Below are positions 16,408 through 25,679 of a stretch of DNA of 42,062 bases, piece after piece. Both the position numbers and the translations under genes were made by a program. The notes below the pieces were generated by a model, which saw only the letters and a program-made list of their open reading frames with translations, searched no databases and was not told the origin of the DNA. The first letter of the stretch is position 1. The number at the start of each line of letters is the position of its first letter. The stretch lies in contig DASWNP010000045.1 of NCBI GenBank assembly GCA_036399175.1, forward strand, positions 1-42,062, given 5' to 3'. This DNA is from DASWNP01 sp036399175. Its GTDB lineage: Bacteria > Acidobacteriota > Blastocatellia > Pyrinomonadales > Pyrinomonadaceae.

Positions 16408-18852
16408 ATGCGGACGACAATTGACTACGGCATTGACTTAGGGACAACCAACTCCGCCATCGCGAGGCAGGAGGGGCTTTCCACGGAGTTGTTGGGCGGC
16501 GAAGACGGCCCGCTGGTGCCGTCCGTCGTCCACATTGACGCCGAAGGCGTCGCGCGGGTCGGCCTGCCCGCTCTGGGGCGCCGCGCCTCCGACCCGGCCA
16601 ACACCGCGACCGAGTTCAAACGCCTGATGGGCACAGCGAACTTGATCTCGTTCCCGGCCTCTGGCCGCAGCCTGTCCCCGGTGGAACTCTCCGCCGAAGT
16701 CCTGAAGTACCTGCTCGCGCGCGCCCGCGCGCACGAGGGCGACGCCGTCGAGGCGGCGGTCATCACCGTCCCGGCCATGTTCCAACTGCCGCAGTGCGAG
16801 GCCACGAGGCAGGCCGCCGAACTCTCGGGGCTGAAGCACGCGCCGCTGCTCCAGGAGCCGATTGCCGCCGCCATCGCCAGCGTCGGCAGCGCCGAACTCC
16901 GCGACGGCAACTGGCTCATCTATGACCTCGGCGGGGGCACCTTCGACGTGACACTGGTCTTGGCGAAGAGCGGGCGGCTGACGGTGCGTGACCACGACGG
17001 CGACAATCACCTCGGCGGGAAGGATTTCGACCGCATCCTCGCGCGGCGCGCCGCCGAGGTCGTGCGCGCGGAGCCGGGCGGCGAAGCCTTCCGGCGGACG
17101 GACGCCGCGTTGGCCCCGGCCTTCGAGCGGCTGCGGGCCGAGGCCGAGCGCGTGCGGACGGCGCTGTCGGACAAGGAGCAGGAGGAGTTCCGCGTCGAGC
17201 AGCTCGCGCGGGGCGGCGACGGCAGTTGGCTGAGCGCACGGTTCACGCTCGACCGCTCGGAGTTGGAAGCTTTGATCGCCCCGACCATCTCGCGGACGGT
17301 GGCGCTCTGCCAGCGTGTACTCAGCCGCAACAACACCCGCCCCGGCCAGATTAAGCGCCTCGTCCTCGTCGGCGGGCCGACGCTCACGCCCTGCCTGCCC
17401 GTCATCCTCGAAGCCGAACTCGGCATCGAGGCGCGCCACCACGTCGACCCTTCGCAGGCCGTCGTGGTCGGCGCGGCGCTCTACGCCTCGACGCAGCGTG
17501 TCCCGAAGGAGATTCGGCGCTCCGCCGCGGCCGCCTGGCCCGAGGCGCTCGAACTCGAACTTTCATACGAGCCGATGACGAACGACCCGGAGCCGCTGCT
17601 GGCCGGTAGGGTCGTCGGCGAGCGCGCCCCGGGCGACTGGCACGTGCGCGTCGACGAGGCCACGGGCGGCTTCGCTTCGGGGCCGATTCCGCTGCGCGAC
17701 GACGGCGCCTTCGCCTCACAGTTGCGACTCGCGCCGGGCGCGCTCAACGCCTTCGAGGTCGGCGTCTACCACGACGGGGCGCGGGTGCCGTTGGATGGCG
17801 CGCGATTCTCCATCATCCATGGCACGACTGTGGCGAAGCCGCTGCTGTCACAGTCGGTCGGCGTTGTGCTGGCGAACAACTCCGTGCGCTGGTACCTCCG
17901 CAGGGGGAAGGTCTTGCCCCTGAGCGCGAACGTGACGCACGCCACGACGGTCAGCCTCCGGCGCGGGCAGTCGGGCGACGCGGTGCACGTGCCGCTCATC
18001 CAGGGCGAGAGCGAGAAGGGCGACCGCAACACCATCATCGGCGTGCTGCAAATCCGCGCCGACGAGATCGAGCGCGACCTGCCGGTCGGCAGCGAAGTGG
18101 TCGTCACGCTGACGGTGGACGAGCACTCGACGACCACGGCCGAGGCTTACGTCCCCCTGCTCGGACGGACGTTCCGCGAGGTCGTCAAGTTCGGCATCGA
18201 GACGAGGGAGCCGGTCGAGATTCGGCAGGGCGTCGAAGACCAGCGCGCACGCCTCGCCGAGCTTCAGAAGATGGCCGAGGAGTTGGAGGGCGCGCCGGAG
18301 GGCGACGTTGACGAGAGCGTGCGCCTCATCGAGGAGCTGCTCGAAGAGGGCGGCGCCGACGAGGTCAACCAGGCCGACCAGGTCTTGCAGAAGATGACGG
18401 GTCTGATCGACCGGGTGGTAACGAAGGAGAAGGAGGGCAACCTCGCGCAGTTGTTCGAGACCACGGCCGGGTCGGTGAAGGAGCTGCTCGGCCGGCAGGG
18501 CGGCGAGCGCGCCAGGCAGATGCGCGCCCTCTCCGAGGAGTTCAAAGACGCGGTCGAGCGCGGCGACCTGAGTCTGGCCGAGACCAAGTTGCAGTCCGCG
18601 CGCGATTTGCAGTGGGCGCTCTACCAGGAGAAACCCGACTTCTGGATTTCCCTGTTCGACTCCCTGTGCGCGAACGTCCTTCGTTCGGAGAAGGCGGCGG
18701 AGGCGCAGCCCGCCATCGAACGCGGCAGGTCGGCGCGCGACCGCGGCGACATCTATACCCTGTCCCAGATTTGCGTCCAGCTCTTGCAGCTACTCCCGGA
18801 GGAGCAGCGGCCTCCCATCTCACAGAAACTCCCCGATTCCCAGATTTTATAG
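16408..18852 (+). CDS. Hsp70-family ATPase with extended C-terminal region
   Basis: ATG 16408 with AGGAG just upstream gives 814 residues, about 170 more than DnaK. The first 365 residues are an Hsp70 ATPase domain: phosphate-1 loop YGIDLGTTNSAIA (7-19), EFKRLMG with the catalytic Lys (about 71), ITVPAMFQLPQCEATRQAA, LLQEPIAAAIA, phosphate-2 loop IYDLGGGTFDV (171-181), HLGGKDFD and the adenosine motif LVLVGGPTLTPCLP (318-331). The next 330 residues contain a divergent substrate-binding beta domain and further beta structure, and the last 120 form acidic helices with probable coiled coil (QRARLAELQKMAEELEG). Compared with DnaK the C-terminal half is poorly conserved, so the client is likely different. 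It is the second gene of the operon and ends 9 bases before the J-like membrane protein. Confidence 0.92.
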   Translation: MRTTIDYGIDLGTTNSAIARQEGLSTELLGGEDGPLVPSVVHIDAEGVARVGLPALGRRASDPANTATEFKRLMGTANLISFPASGRSLSPVELSAEVLKYLLARARAHEGDAVEAAVITVPAMFQLPQCEATRQAAELSGLKHAPLLQEPIAAAIASVGSAELRDGNWLIYDLGGGTFDVTLVLAKSGRLTVRDHDGDNHLGGKDFDRILARRAAEVVRAEPGGEAFRRTDAALAPAFERLRAEAERVRTALSDKEQEEFRVEQLARGGDGSWLSARFTLDRSELEALIAPTISRTVALCQRVLSRNNTRPGQIKRLVLVGGPTLTPCLPVILEAELGIEARHHVDPSQAVVVGAALYASTQRVPKEIRRSAAAAWPEALELELSYEPMTNDPEPLLAGRVVGERAPGDWHVRVDEATGGFASGPIPLRDDGAFASQLRLAPGALNAFEVGVYHDGARVPLDGARFSIIHGTTVAKPLLSQSVGVVLANNSVRWYLRRGKVLPLSANVTHATTVSLRRGQSGDAVHVPLIQGESEKGDRNTIIGVLQIRADEIERDLPVGSEVVVTLTVDEHSTTTAEAYVPLLGRTFREVVKFGIETREPVEIRQGVEDQRARLAELQKMAEELEGAPEGDVDESVRLIEELLEEGGADEVNQADQVLQKMTGLIDRVVTKEKEGNLAQLFETTAGSVKELLGRQGGERARQMRALSEEFKDAVERGDLSLAETKLQSARDLQWALYQEKPDFWISLFDSLCANVLRSEKAAEAQPAIERGRSARDRGDIYTLSQICVQLLQLLPEEQRPPISQKLPDSQIL

Positions 18853-18861
18853 GACGGCCCC

Positions 18862-20604
18862 ATGTCGGAAGCGACCATCCAGAGCGTCTCGCGCCACTCG
18901 TCCCCCGCGCTCCGCGGGTTCGAGAGCAACCCCTTCCGCATCCTGCGGCTCGCGGCGGACGCCTCGACGAGCGAAGCCTCGTTCCAGGCCGAACGCGCGC
19001 TGACGCTGATGCGGGCCGGGCTGCCGCCGTCCGGGGAGGACGTCCTGCCTTGGCTGCCGCCCGCCAGCGCCTACGAGGCGCAGCAGGCCGCACAGACCGT
19101 CGAAGAGCCGCTCGCGCGGCTCACCGAGCAGTTGCTCTGGTTCGACCTCGCGCGCGACCTTACCGCCGACTCGCTCAGGGCTGTGCTCCGCGGACTGATG
19201 GAAGGGTCCCTACAGAAATACTTCGACGCCGCGGCCGGGCTGCCCCCGGCCGACATGTGCGACCCGGAGGACGCGGCCGCCGTCCCGCTCGTCGCGCAGG
19301 CCGTTAACCAGGCGAACCTGCGGCTGCTGGTGGCGGCCTCGCTCGTCAACGGCGTCGTCGTCGGGAAGGCCGACGCGGGGGCCACCTCCCCGGCCGCGCC
19401 GCGGAAGATCACGCGCGACGACTGGCAGAGCTTCTACGGGCTAAACGCGCTGCCCGACGCGCACGACTTCATCGCCGGCTCGCTGGCTGGCTCCGACGCG
19501 GCGCTCGATGGCGGCCGCCACTGGGAGCACGCCCTGCGCCGCTGGGCGGCCATCCTGCAACATCCTTGGTTCCGGCCCTACCTCGCCCGGTGCATCGCCG
19601 ACCTCGAAGACGACTTTGTCTCGTCCGACGACGCCGAGACCATCGAGGAGAGCGTCCGCACGCGGCTCGCCGACCTGGCCTCGCACGAGACGAGGTTCCT
19701 GCTGCTCGGGGGACACTACGCGCCCGCGGGCGAGCTGATTTCGGCGCTCGCCAAGTCGGGGCTCGAAAAGCGCGTGCTCGTCCCGGCGCTGCGGCCGATA
19801 CACCACCTTTTTCAGTCCGAGGTCACGGAGTTGCAGACGCTGCTCGAGGGCTCGGGCGAAGACGGGCTGAGGCAGCTCAACGCCTACCTCAAACGGCTCG
19901 CGGCCATCAAGCGGCGCTGGACGAAGATTGACCAAGCCGGCCTCGTCGGCCTCGGGCACATCATTGACGATGCGCTTGAACAGACGTTCCTGCGGCTGCG
20001 GAGTCTGGAGAAGCCCGACGCACAGTCCGACGCGCTCTTAGAGAGCGTCTCGCAACTCGCGGGCGCCAAATCGCTGCGCGAGCGCGTGGGCTTCTTCCGG
20101 AAAGAGCTCGAGGAGGCCAAGAATCGGCTCTGTAGCTTCTGCAAGACCGGGGTGCCGGACATTGACAAGTCCGTGGTGCTCGAGGGCCGGAAGGAGACCG
20201 AGCGCGTCGAGAATACAGTCTACATCGGGATTGACTACCGGCTCATCCTGCGCTGCGAGCGGTGCGCGCGCTTCCACGATTTTTTATGGAAGTGGGGCGC
20301 TCTCTCCATGTGGTGCGTCTTCCCGTCGATGTGCTTGGTCATCATCCCGCTGACGGGCCTCGCCTTCGTCGGTTTCTGGTACGGGGCTGTCCGCACCGAT
20401 CAGCTGGGGGCGGTCGCGGTCTTCTTCCCCCGGCTCGTCTCCGAACTCTTTAGTTCCCTCTTCGCGACGTTTGTCACCCCGGCCGGGCACAGGCGCTACG
20501 GCCGGTGCGGCGACCTCGAACCCATGCGGACGCTGCGCGGCGAGGGCAACTCGGTGAGGACGCACTGGCCGAGCGACGCTTACGAGAAGATTAAGAACAA
20601 ATAG
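18862..20604 (+). CDS. Membrane protein with degenerate J-like N-terminus and zinc ribbon
   Basis: The protein has 580 residues; the ATG follows AGGA by nine bases. The N-terminus (NPFRILRLAADASTSEASFQ, about residues 23-42) resembles the first helix and turn of J or J-like domains, but no HPD tripeptide is present. A long helical middle contains no motif I recognise. A zinc ribbon is formed by CSFC (C424, C427) and CERC (C465, C468). One or two membrane spans follow (about 477-510, SMWCVFPSMCLVIIPLTGLA, and possibly 516-540). In the Hsp70 cycle J proteins stimulate ATP hydrolysis through HPD. Without it this protein would more likely bind or place an Hsp70 than activate it by the classical route. 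It is flanked by the Hsp70 and TIR genes with 9-base gaps. Confidence 0.83.
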   Translation: MSEATIQSVSRHSSPALRGFESNPFRILRLAADASTSEASFQAERALTLMRAGLPPSGEDVLPWLPPASAYEAQQAAQTVEEPLARLTEQLLWFDLARDLTADSLRAVLRGLMEGSLQKYFDAAAGLPPADMCDPEDAAAVPLVAQAVNQANLRLLVAASLVNGVVVGKADAGATSPAAPRKITRDDWQSFYGLNALPDAHDFIAGSLAGSDAALDGGRHWEHALRRWAAILQHPWFRPYLARCIADLEDDFVSSDDAETIEESVRTRLADLASHETRFLLLGGHYAPAGELISALAKSGLEKRVLVPALRPIHHLFQSEVTELQTLLEGSGEDGLRQLNAYLKRLAAIKRRWTKIDQAGLVGLGHIIDDALEQTFLRLRSLEKPDAQSDALLESVSQLAGAKSLRERVGFFRKELEEAKNRLCSFCKTGVPDIDKSVVLEGRKETERVENTVYIGIDYRLILRCERCARFHDFLWKWGALSMWCVFPSMCLVIIPLTGLAFVGFWYGAVRTDQLGAVAVFFPRLVSELFSSLFATFVTPAGHRRYGRCGDLEPMRTLRGEGNSVRTHWPSDAYEKIKNK

Positions 20605-20613
20605 GGCCGCGAG

Positions 20614-22140
20614 ATGACCATGTCGAACTCATGGAAAGGGGCGCAGAGCGACACGCGGCGGCGCGTGTTCATCAGCTACTCGCACGACCCGCCGGAGAAC
20701 GCAGAGTTCGTGCGCGACCTCGCCGGGCGGCTGCGCCTGGCCGACTTCGACGTGTGGCTCGACGAGGAGCGGATTCCGGGGGCCGCGCACATCGAGGACG
20801 AGCTGCGGAAGGCGATCCGCGAGTCGGAGATAGGTCTCTTCATCGCCACCTCGCGCTGGGTTGAGCGCGAGTGGACGCGGTTCGAGGTGAAGCTGTTCGG
20901 AATGCGCGAGGACAGCCGGCGGCTCGTCGTCCTGCGCGAAGAGGTAGACCTCGGCGACCTCGGCCCGCACCTCATTGGGCTGAAGAACGTCCGCTGGCCG
21001 CCTGACGACGAGGGGCGCGACGCGCGCTTCTGGGAAATCTACTGCGGCATCAACAACCTCCCGCCGGGGCCGCGCGAGTTCTGGGAGCGCGAGGGGCGGC
21101 GCGTCGCATCCAGACACGCGAGCGCCGCGCCCGGCGCGCCCGAACCCGCCGCCGAGCCCGAGCCCCTGCCCGCGCCGCGCGGCCGCGTCACGCTGCCCTG
21201 CTCCGGGCGGCCAGTCGCGTCGGTGGTCGGCGAGAGGTGGGCGTTCGTCGTGACCGACCAGGAGGAGTGGGTCGGGGTCGCGCCGGACGGCAGGCTGCAC
21301 CCGGTGCTGCCGCGACTGAGCGCGCACTCGACGGCCGCCTTCGGCACCGGCCAGGAGTTGCTGGTCGGGCTCTACGAGCCGATGCTGGCGCGCCTGCGCG
21401 GCGAGCGCTGGGAGTACCTGCCGCAGGAGGCGCCCGTCCTCAGCTTCGGCTCCGGCCCCGGCGGCGACGTTGCGGGCACGGCGGCCGGCGGGCTGGTCTT
21501 GATAGAAGACTCGCCGCCCGTCCCTTTCATGCGCATACGCGACCCCGTCGCCGCGCTGGCGCCGTTCGACGGCGGGCTGGTCGTCCTCGGCTCGCGCGGC
21601 AGGTTCGGCCGCGTGCTGTGGCCCGTCGAGGGCAAGGACGCGCTGGCGTGGGTCAACACCGACGAGCTAGGCAGACCCGTGGGGCTTTTCGGGGCAGTCG
21701 AGTACAACCACGTCGGCGTCCACAGCGCGACGCGCCTCGGCATCCTCGACCCCATGGACGGGCGACTCGACGTGTGCGAGCAGGCGGTCGCGCAGGGCAT
21801 CCGTGAAGTGGTCTTCCTCGGCGCGCGTAGCCGCCCCTACGCGGTGGTGACGGAGGCGGGCGGGCTGCTGCTCGCCGACGCCGCGCTCAGTGGCCTGCGC
21901 CCCGTGCGGCTGCCGCGCGAGGCGTACATCAGCGGCTGCTGCCAGGCGGAGAGCGGGAGCAGGTTCCACGCCTGGACGGCGGACGGCGAGCTGTACACCG
22001 TCACGGACGAGGCCGTCGAATCGACCGCGGGCGACGGCGTGGTGCTGGCCTACTACCCAAGACCCTCGGCCGGGGCACTCCACGTCATACGCTGGCGGCC
22101 CGAGACGGGCGCGACGCTCGAAAGACTGACCCCACACTGA
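20614..22140 (+). CDS. TIR-domain protein with large C-terminal beta-rich region
   Basis: The protein has 508 residues. Residues about 16-150 are a TIR domain: box 1 RVFISYSHDPPENAEFV, then FDVWLDEERIPGAAHIEDEL and a SEIGLFIATSRWVEREWTRFE block. E91 in this last block sits where NAD-cleaving TIR enzymes have their catalytic Glu. A Pro/Ala/Glu-rich linker (about 168-188) leads to about 320 residues of repeating short beta strands (for example RWAFVVTDQEEWVGVAPDGR and VVTEAGGLLLADAALSG). These resemble beta-propeller blades, suggesting a ligand-sensing or protein-binding platform. There is no membrane segment. In bacterial immune systems TIR domains make signal nucleotides or destroy NAD when activated. 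Here a TIR effector kept in check by Hsp70 and TPR partners is the inferred role. It ends five bases before the large TPR gene. Confidence 0.9.
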   Translation: MTMSNSWKGAQSDTRRRVFISYSHDPPENAEFVRDLAGRLRLADFDVWLDEERIPGAAHIEDELRKAIRESEIGLFIATSRWVEREWTRFEVKLFGMREDSRRLVVLREEVDLGDLGPHLIGLKNVRWPPDDEGRDARFWEIYCGINNLPPGPREFWEREGRRVASRHASAAPGAPEPAAEPEPLPAPRGRVTLPCSGRPVASVVGERWAFVVTDQEEWVGVAPDGRLHPVLPRLSAHSTAAFGTGQELLVGLYEPMLARLRGERWEYLPQEAPVLSFGSGPGGDVAGTAAGGLVLIEDSPPVPFMRIRDPVAALAPFDGGLVVLGSRGRFGRVLWPVEGKDALAWVNTDELGRPVGLFGAVEYNHVGVHSATRLGILDPMDGRLDVCEQAVAQGIREVVFLGARSRPYAVVTEAGGLLLADAALSGLRPVRLPREAYISGCCQAESGSRFHAWTADGELYTVTDEAVESTAGDGVVLAYYPRPSAGALHVIRWRPETGATLERLTPH

Positions 22141-22145
22141 ACCGC

Positions 22146-25100
22146 ATGCCCAACACACGGCTCACAGACATAGACTGGAACGCGGCCGTCGCCGCGACCG
22201 GCGCGTTCGGCGGGCGCGGCGGCGGGCTGTCGCCCGGCCAAGCGGCGCAGGTTTTGAGCCTCTCCGCCCTCTACACGTCCGACTACCCGACGGCGGCCGC
22301 GCGGCTGCGGAAGGCCGCGCGGCTTGAGCCGCTCAACCCACTCCACATGCTGCGGCGGGCGCTGCTGCTGGCGCGCTTCGGCGACACGGCGCGGGCCTTC
22401 GCCGCGCTCGACGGGCTGAAGCAGGCGCTGCCGGATTCGCCGCTCGTCGAGTATGTCCGCGGCCTGCTCGCGCTGCGCGGGGGGCGGCCCGAGCAGGCGC
22501 GCGCCATCGCAAACACGCTCGGGGCCGCCTACCCCGACTTCGTCTATGGCAAGTTCCTCAGGGCCGACGCGCAGGTCGTGCTGGCCTCCAAGCTGAGCGC
22601 CGTCGAGAAGCTGCTCATCGCCCTGCCGCACGGGCCGCAGTACGAGTCGCTCTGGGCCGACCTGCTGACGAAGGTGACGCTGCTCCACCCGCAGGGCGGC
22701 CCCGAGCAGGCCGAGAAGCACCTCGACAAGAAGATACGCGCTGGCTCGCCGGCCGACGCCGCCGTCCGCCGCGCGCTGGCCTGGGCGCGCGCCTCCGCGG
22801 AGGAGCTGGAGGGGCACCTCGAACGCGAGCGGCCCGGCTCGCGCGCCGAGGAGATTATCCTCTCCTGTCTGTTCGAGCGGCTCGAACGGACGGGCGACAA
22901 CACGAAGGCGGCCGGGTTCATCGCGGCGCTGCGCCGCCGCCACCCGGAGCGCGCCGCGCTGAGGCGGATACAGAGCGCGTTCGTCGCCCGCGTCGCGGTG
23001 GAGAAGTCCGGGGCCGGGGATTACGAACACGCGCTGCGCCTCGTCGAGCGCTGCCTGCGCGAGCAGCCGCACGACCAGCTCTACCACCAGAACCGCGCCG
23101 CGCTCTTCACACTCCTCGCCGAGTCGGGCCCGTACTTCGAAGCGTGGTCGGCGCTCAACCGGCACCAGTACCGCCTGATGCTTCTGGGCGCGGCCGACCG
23201 CTTCACCGTCGAGCAGATCGCGCGGGGGCACAGGCTCTTCGCACAGCAGGCGCAGGGCTCGGCGATGGCGGGCGCCGCCGTGGACGTGCAGCGCGGAATC
23301 TTCCGCCGCGTGCCCAGCCCCGAAGGCAGCGACCTGAAGCCCGTCGCCGTCGACCGCGATGAGATCGCGGCCGACCCGGAGCTGCTGCGCCAGTGGATTC
23401 ACCACACGCGCGCCGAGCTGGTCTTCCGCCACTTCCTGCTCGGCGAAGACCCGGAACGCTTCCTGCTCCGCCCGCGCGACCGCGACGAGTCCGGCGCGCG
23501 GGCGGATGCCCTCGCCTCCTGCGCCGAATCACTCTCGACCCTCGTCCCGGAAGAGGGCACGCTGCTCGCGCGTCTGCTGACGACGCGCTGGCGCTACGCG
23601 GCCGCGCGGGCGCGCACGCGCTACGCCGCCGCAGGGCCGGAGGAGGATGACGAGGACGACGAGGTGACGCAGCTCCGGCTACATCACCTTGAACTGCTCG
23701 GCGGCCTCGCGCTCTTCTGCCTACAGTGGCAGCCCGGCCCGCAGCAGCTCACGACGGCCGAGGAGATGCTCTCCTTCGTGCGCGCCGAAGGCGCCTTCTT
23801 CGACGAGCAAATCCTCTACCGGGTTCAGCAGCGGACGGAAGTCGAGACCTCCTACCCGGTACTCGTCCTGGCCGACCACATCAGGCGCGTCACCGAGGCC
23901 GAGAAGGGCGCGGCGCTGATGCCCGAGCAGCGCGATGCCGTCACGCAGAGTTTGATGGCCGACCTGCTGCGGCGCATGGCGTCGAGCGCCTACGAGGCGG
24001 CGGGCGCCTCGCAGAAGGAGCAGGTCAACCGCGCCATGGGCTACATAGACCGCGCGCGCGCCTGCAACCCGGCCGACGCCTCCGTCGAGCTGTCGGCCGC
24101 GCGATTCCTCGTCGTTGGCGACTTTCACGACGAGGCCGCCGCCGCGCTCAAACGCTTCCACCGGCTCGTCGCACCCGACGAGCACGAGGAGTTGGCCGAT
24201 GCGGAACAGATAGAGCAGATTCTTAAGGAGCGGCGAGAGAAAGAGCCTTCCGGGACACGTCGCCGGGTTGAGGCGGCCGAGGAGCCGACGCAGGGGGAGA
24301 GCGAATACCGCATCGCCGACCTCGAACGCGAGCTGGACAGGGCACCCGGCTCCTGGCGCCTCTACGAGGAGATGGTGCAGGAGTTGGAGAAGGCTGGCCG
24401 CTTCCAGGAGGCAGTGGACTGGGCCGACCGCGCGGTCGCGCACTGCCTCAGCCGCGCGCTCCAGATGAACGCTCGCGCGCTTGCCATCGAGGCCCGCGCG
24501 CTCCAGTCCCTCGCCGCCGAGCACCCGCGGGCGGCGCGGCTCTACCCGCTCGGCGCGCGCGAGCCGGCGCGCAAGGCGCTGGAGAGCGTCGCAGCGTCGC
24601 GTGAGCTGGACTACACGCTGCTCTTCCTGCTCGGGCGGTGCGAGCTGGCGGCTGGCTCGCCCGCGCAGGCGCGCGAGGCGTTCGGGAAGGCCGCGGCCCG
24701 CTGCGAGCGCCTGCTCCACCGCGCCGTGCTGCGCCACCTGACCGACGACATTGACAACGCCTATCTTGCGGTCGCGCGCGCCTCGGTCAACTCCTCGCTC
24801 CAGGACGGCTCGGTGGACGACGCCGTGCGCGCGGCGTCCGTCGTCTTCGCGCGGCTGCAAGAGCCAGCCGCGTGGCTGGTTGACTTCGCGCGCGTCTTCT
24901 ACAGCGCGGCGCTGGCCCGCATCGGCGCCTCGCAGGCGCCGCAACCCGTCCCGCGCGTCGCCTGCGAGGCGCCGTGGCAGGGCCGGCTCAACGCCGCCCT
25001 CTCCCTTGAGGGCGAGGTGGAGCGCGCGCTGGCGGTGGCCGAACTCGCGGGCGAGCTGCACCCGCCGTCGCGTCAGCAGGCGCAGGCCATGTGCGAGCGC

Positions 25101-25679
25101 ATCCGTTCGCTCAAGCATCAGTTCGCCGTCACCGAGGCGCTCAACGCCGCTGGCCGGCTGCTGACCGAGCGTCGCTTCGAGGAGGCGCTGGCGATGATAG
25201 AGGGGCTGGAGCCGTCGGTCGCGGGCGAGCCGCGATTCCTCCGGCTGCGCGTGCTGGCGCTCCTCGGGCTGGGGCGTTTCGACGAGGCCGACCTCTTGAT
25301 GGCGGGTGCCGACGAGGCCGCAGGGCTCCGCGACTTCGTCTCCGGGTACCCGTCGCTCGTCTTCCGCCAGCGCCTGACGGCCGCGCACCGCTTCCTCCAG
25401 GACGCGGACGTGGACGGCGCGGAGGCCGTACTCCAGGGCGCGACGCCGACGGGCGACAAGGAGGCCGCCGACCTCGCCTACTGCCGCGCCTTCGCCCTGA
25501 CGATGCGCTCGCGCCAGCTCCGCCGCCAGCGGCGCGAAGAGGAGGCCCGCCCCCTCATCCTGCGCGCGCTGGATTTGCTTGAGCCGCACCTACGCGGGGC
25601 CGACGCGGGCGAGCGTTCTCACATGGTCGAACTCTACGACCGCCTGGAGAAGGAGTCGGAGGCTTATGGCAGAGTCTAA
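22146..25679 (+). CDS. Very large TPR-repeat protein
   Basis: The protein has 1177 residues, is soluble and almost wholly helical. TPR-like helix pairs are clear near the N-terminus (YTSDYPTAAARLRKAARLEP, then LLLARFGDTARAFAALDGL and LLALRGGRPEQARAIANTL). More follow around residues 720-780 (RLYEEMVQELEKAGRFQEAV) and in the C-terminal third (AGRLLTERRFEEALAMIEGL). An acidic stretch (EEDDEDDEV, about 499-507) breaks the middle. No catalytic motif is seen. Such superhelices act as scaffolds, and several known Hsp70 partners use TPRs to hold the chaperone tail. This protein may therefore join the operon's Hsp70, J-like and TIR proteins. Its stop lies 14 bases inside the next gene. Long open frames on the opposite strand across this gene are artefacts of its high GC. 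Confidence 0.9.
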   Translation: MPNTRLTDIDWNAAVAATGAFGGRGGGLSPGQAAQVLSLSALYTSDYPTAAARLRKAARLEPLNPLHMLRRALLLARFGDTARAFAALDGLKQALPDSPLVEYVRGLLALRGGRPEQARAIANTLGAAYPDFVYGKFLRADAQVVLASKLSAVEKLLIALPHGPQYESLWADLLTKVTLLHPQGGPEQAEKHLDKKIRAGSPADAAVRRALAWARASAEELEGHLERERPGSRAEEIILSCLFERLERTGDNTKAAGFIAALRRRHPERAALRRIQSAFVARVAVEKSGAGDYEHALRLVERCLREQPHDQLYHQNRAALFTLLAESGPYFEAWSALNRHQYRLMLLGAADRFTVEQIARGHRLFAQQAQGSAMAGAAVDVQRGIFRRVPSPEGSDLKPVAVDRDEIAADPELLRQWIHHTRAELVFRHFLLGEDPERFLLRPRDRDESGARADALASCAESLSTLVPEEGTLLARLLTTRWRYAAARARTRYAAAGPEEDDEDDEVTQLRLHHLELLGGLALFCLQWQPGPQQLTTAEEMLSFVRAEGAFFDEQILYRVQQRTEVETSYPVLVLADHIRRVTEAEKGAALMPEQRDAVTQSLMADLLRRMASSAYEAAGASQKEQVNRAMGYIDRARACNPADASVELSAARFLVVGDFHDEAAAALKRFHRLVAPDEHEELADAEQIEQILKERREKEPSGTRRRVEAAEEPTQGESEYRIADLERELDRAPGSWRLYEEMVQELEKAGRFQEAVDWADRAVAHCLSRALQMNARALAIEARALQSLAAEHPRAARLYPLGAREPARKALESVAASRELDYTLLFLLGRCELAAGSPAQAREAFGKAAARCERLLHRAVLRHLTDDIDNAYLAVARASVNSSLQDGSVDDAVRAASVVFARLQEPAAWLVDFARVFYSAALARIGASQAPQPVPRVACEAPWQGRLNAALSLEGEVERALAVAELAGELHPPSRQQAQAMCERIRSLKHQFAVTEALNAAGRLLTERRFEEALAMIEGLEPSVAGEPRFLRLRVLALLGLGRFDEADLLMAGADEAAGLRDFVSGYPSLVFRQRLTAAHRFLQDADVDGAEAVLQGATPTGDKEAADLAYCRAFALTMRSRQLRRQRREEEARPLILRALDLLEPHLRGADAGERSHMVELYDRLEKESEAYGRV

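Noticed and set aside
16438..17442. 334-codon minus-strand open frame
   Set aside because: It is opposite the conserved ATPase domain of the first Hsp70 and is composition-driven.
22053..23432. 459-codon minus-strand open frame
   Set aside because: It spans the end of the TIR gene and the start of the TPR gene, which are supported by domains and spacing; its own translation has no recognisable family.
23721..25589. 622-codon open frame on the minus strand opposite the large TPR gene
   Set aside because: It is a high-GC artefact: low-complexity Arg/Leu/Ala-rich translation, no known motif, and it lies wholly within a clear TPR coding sequence.
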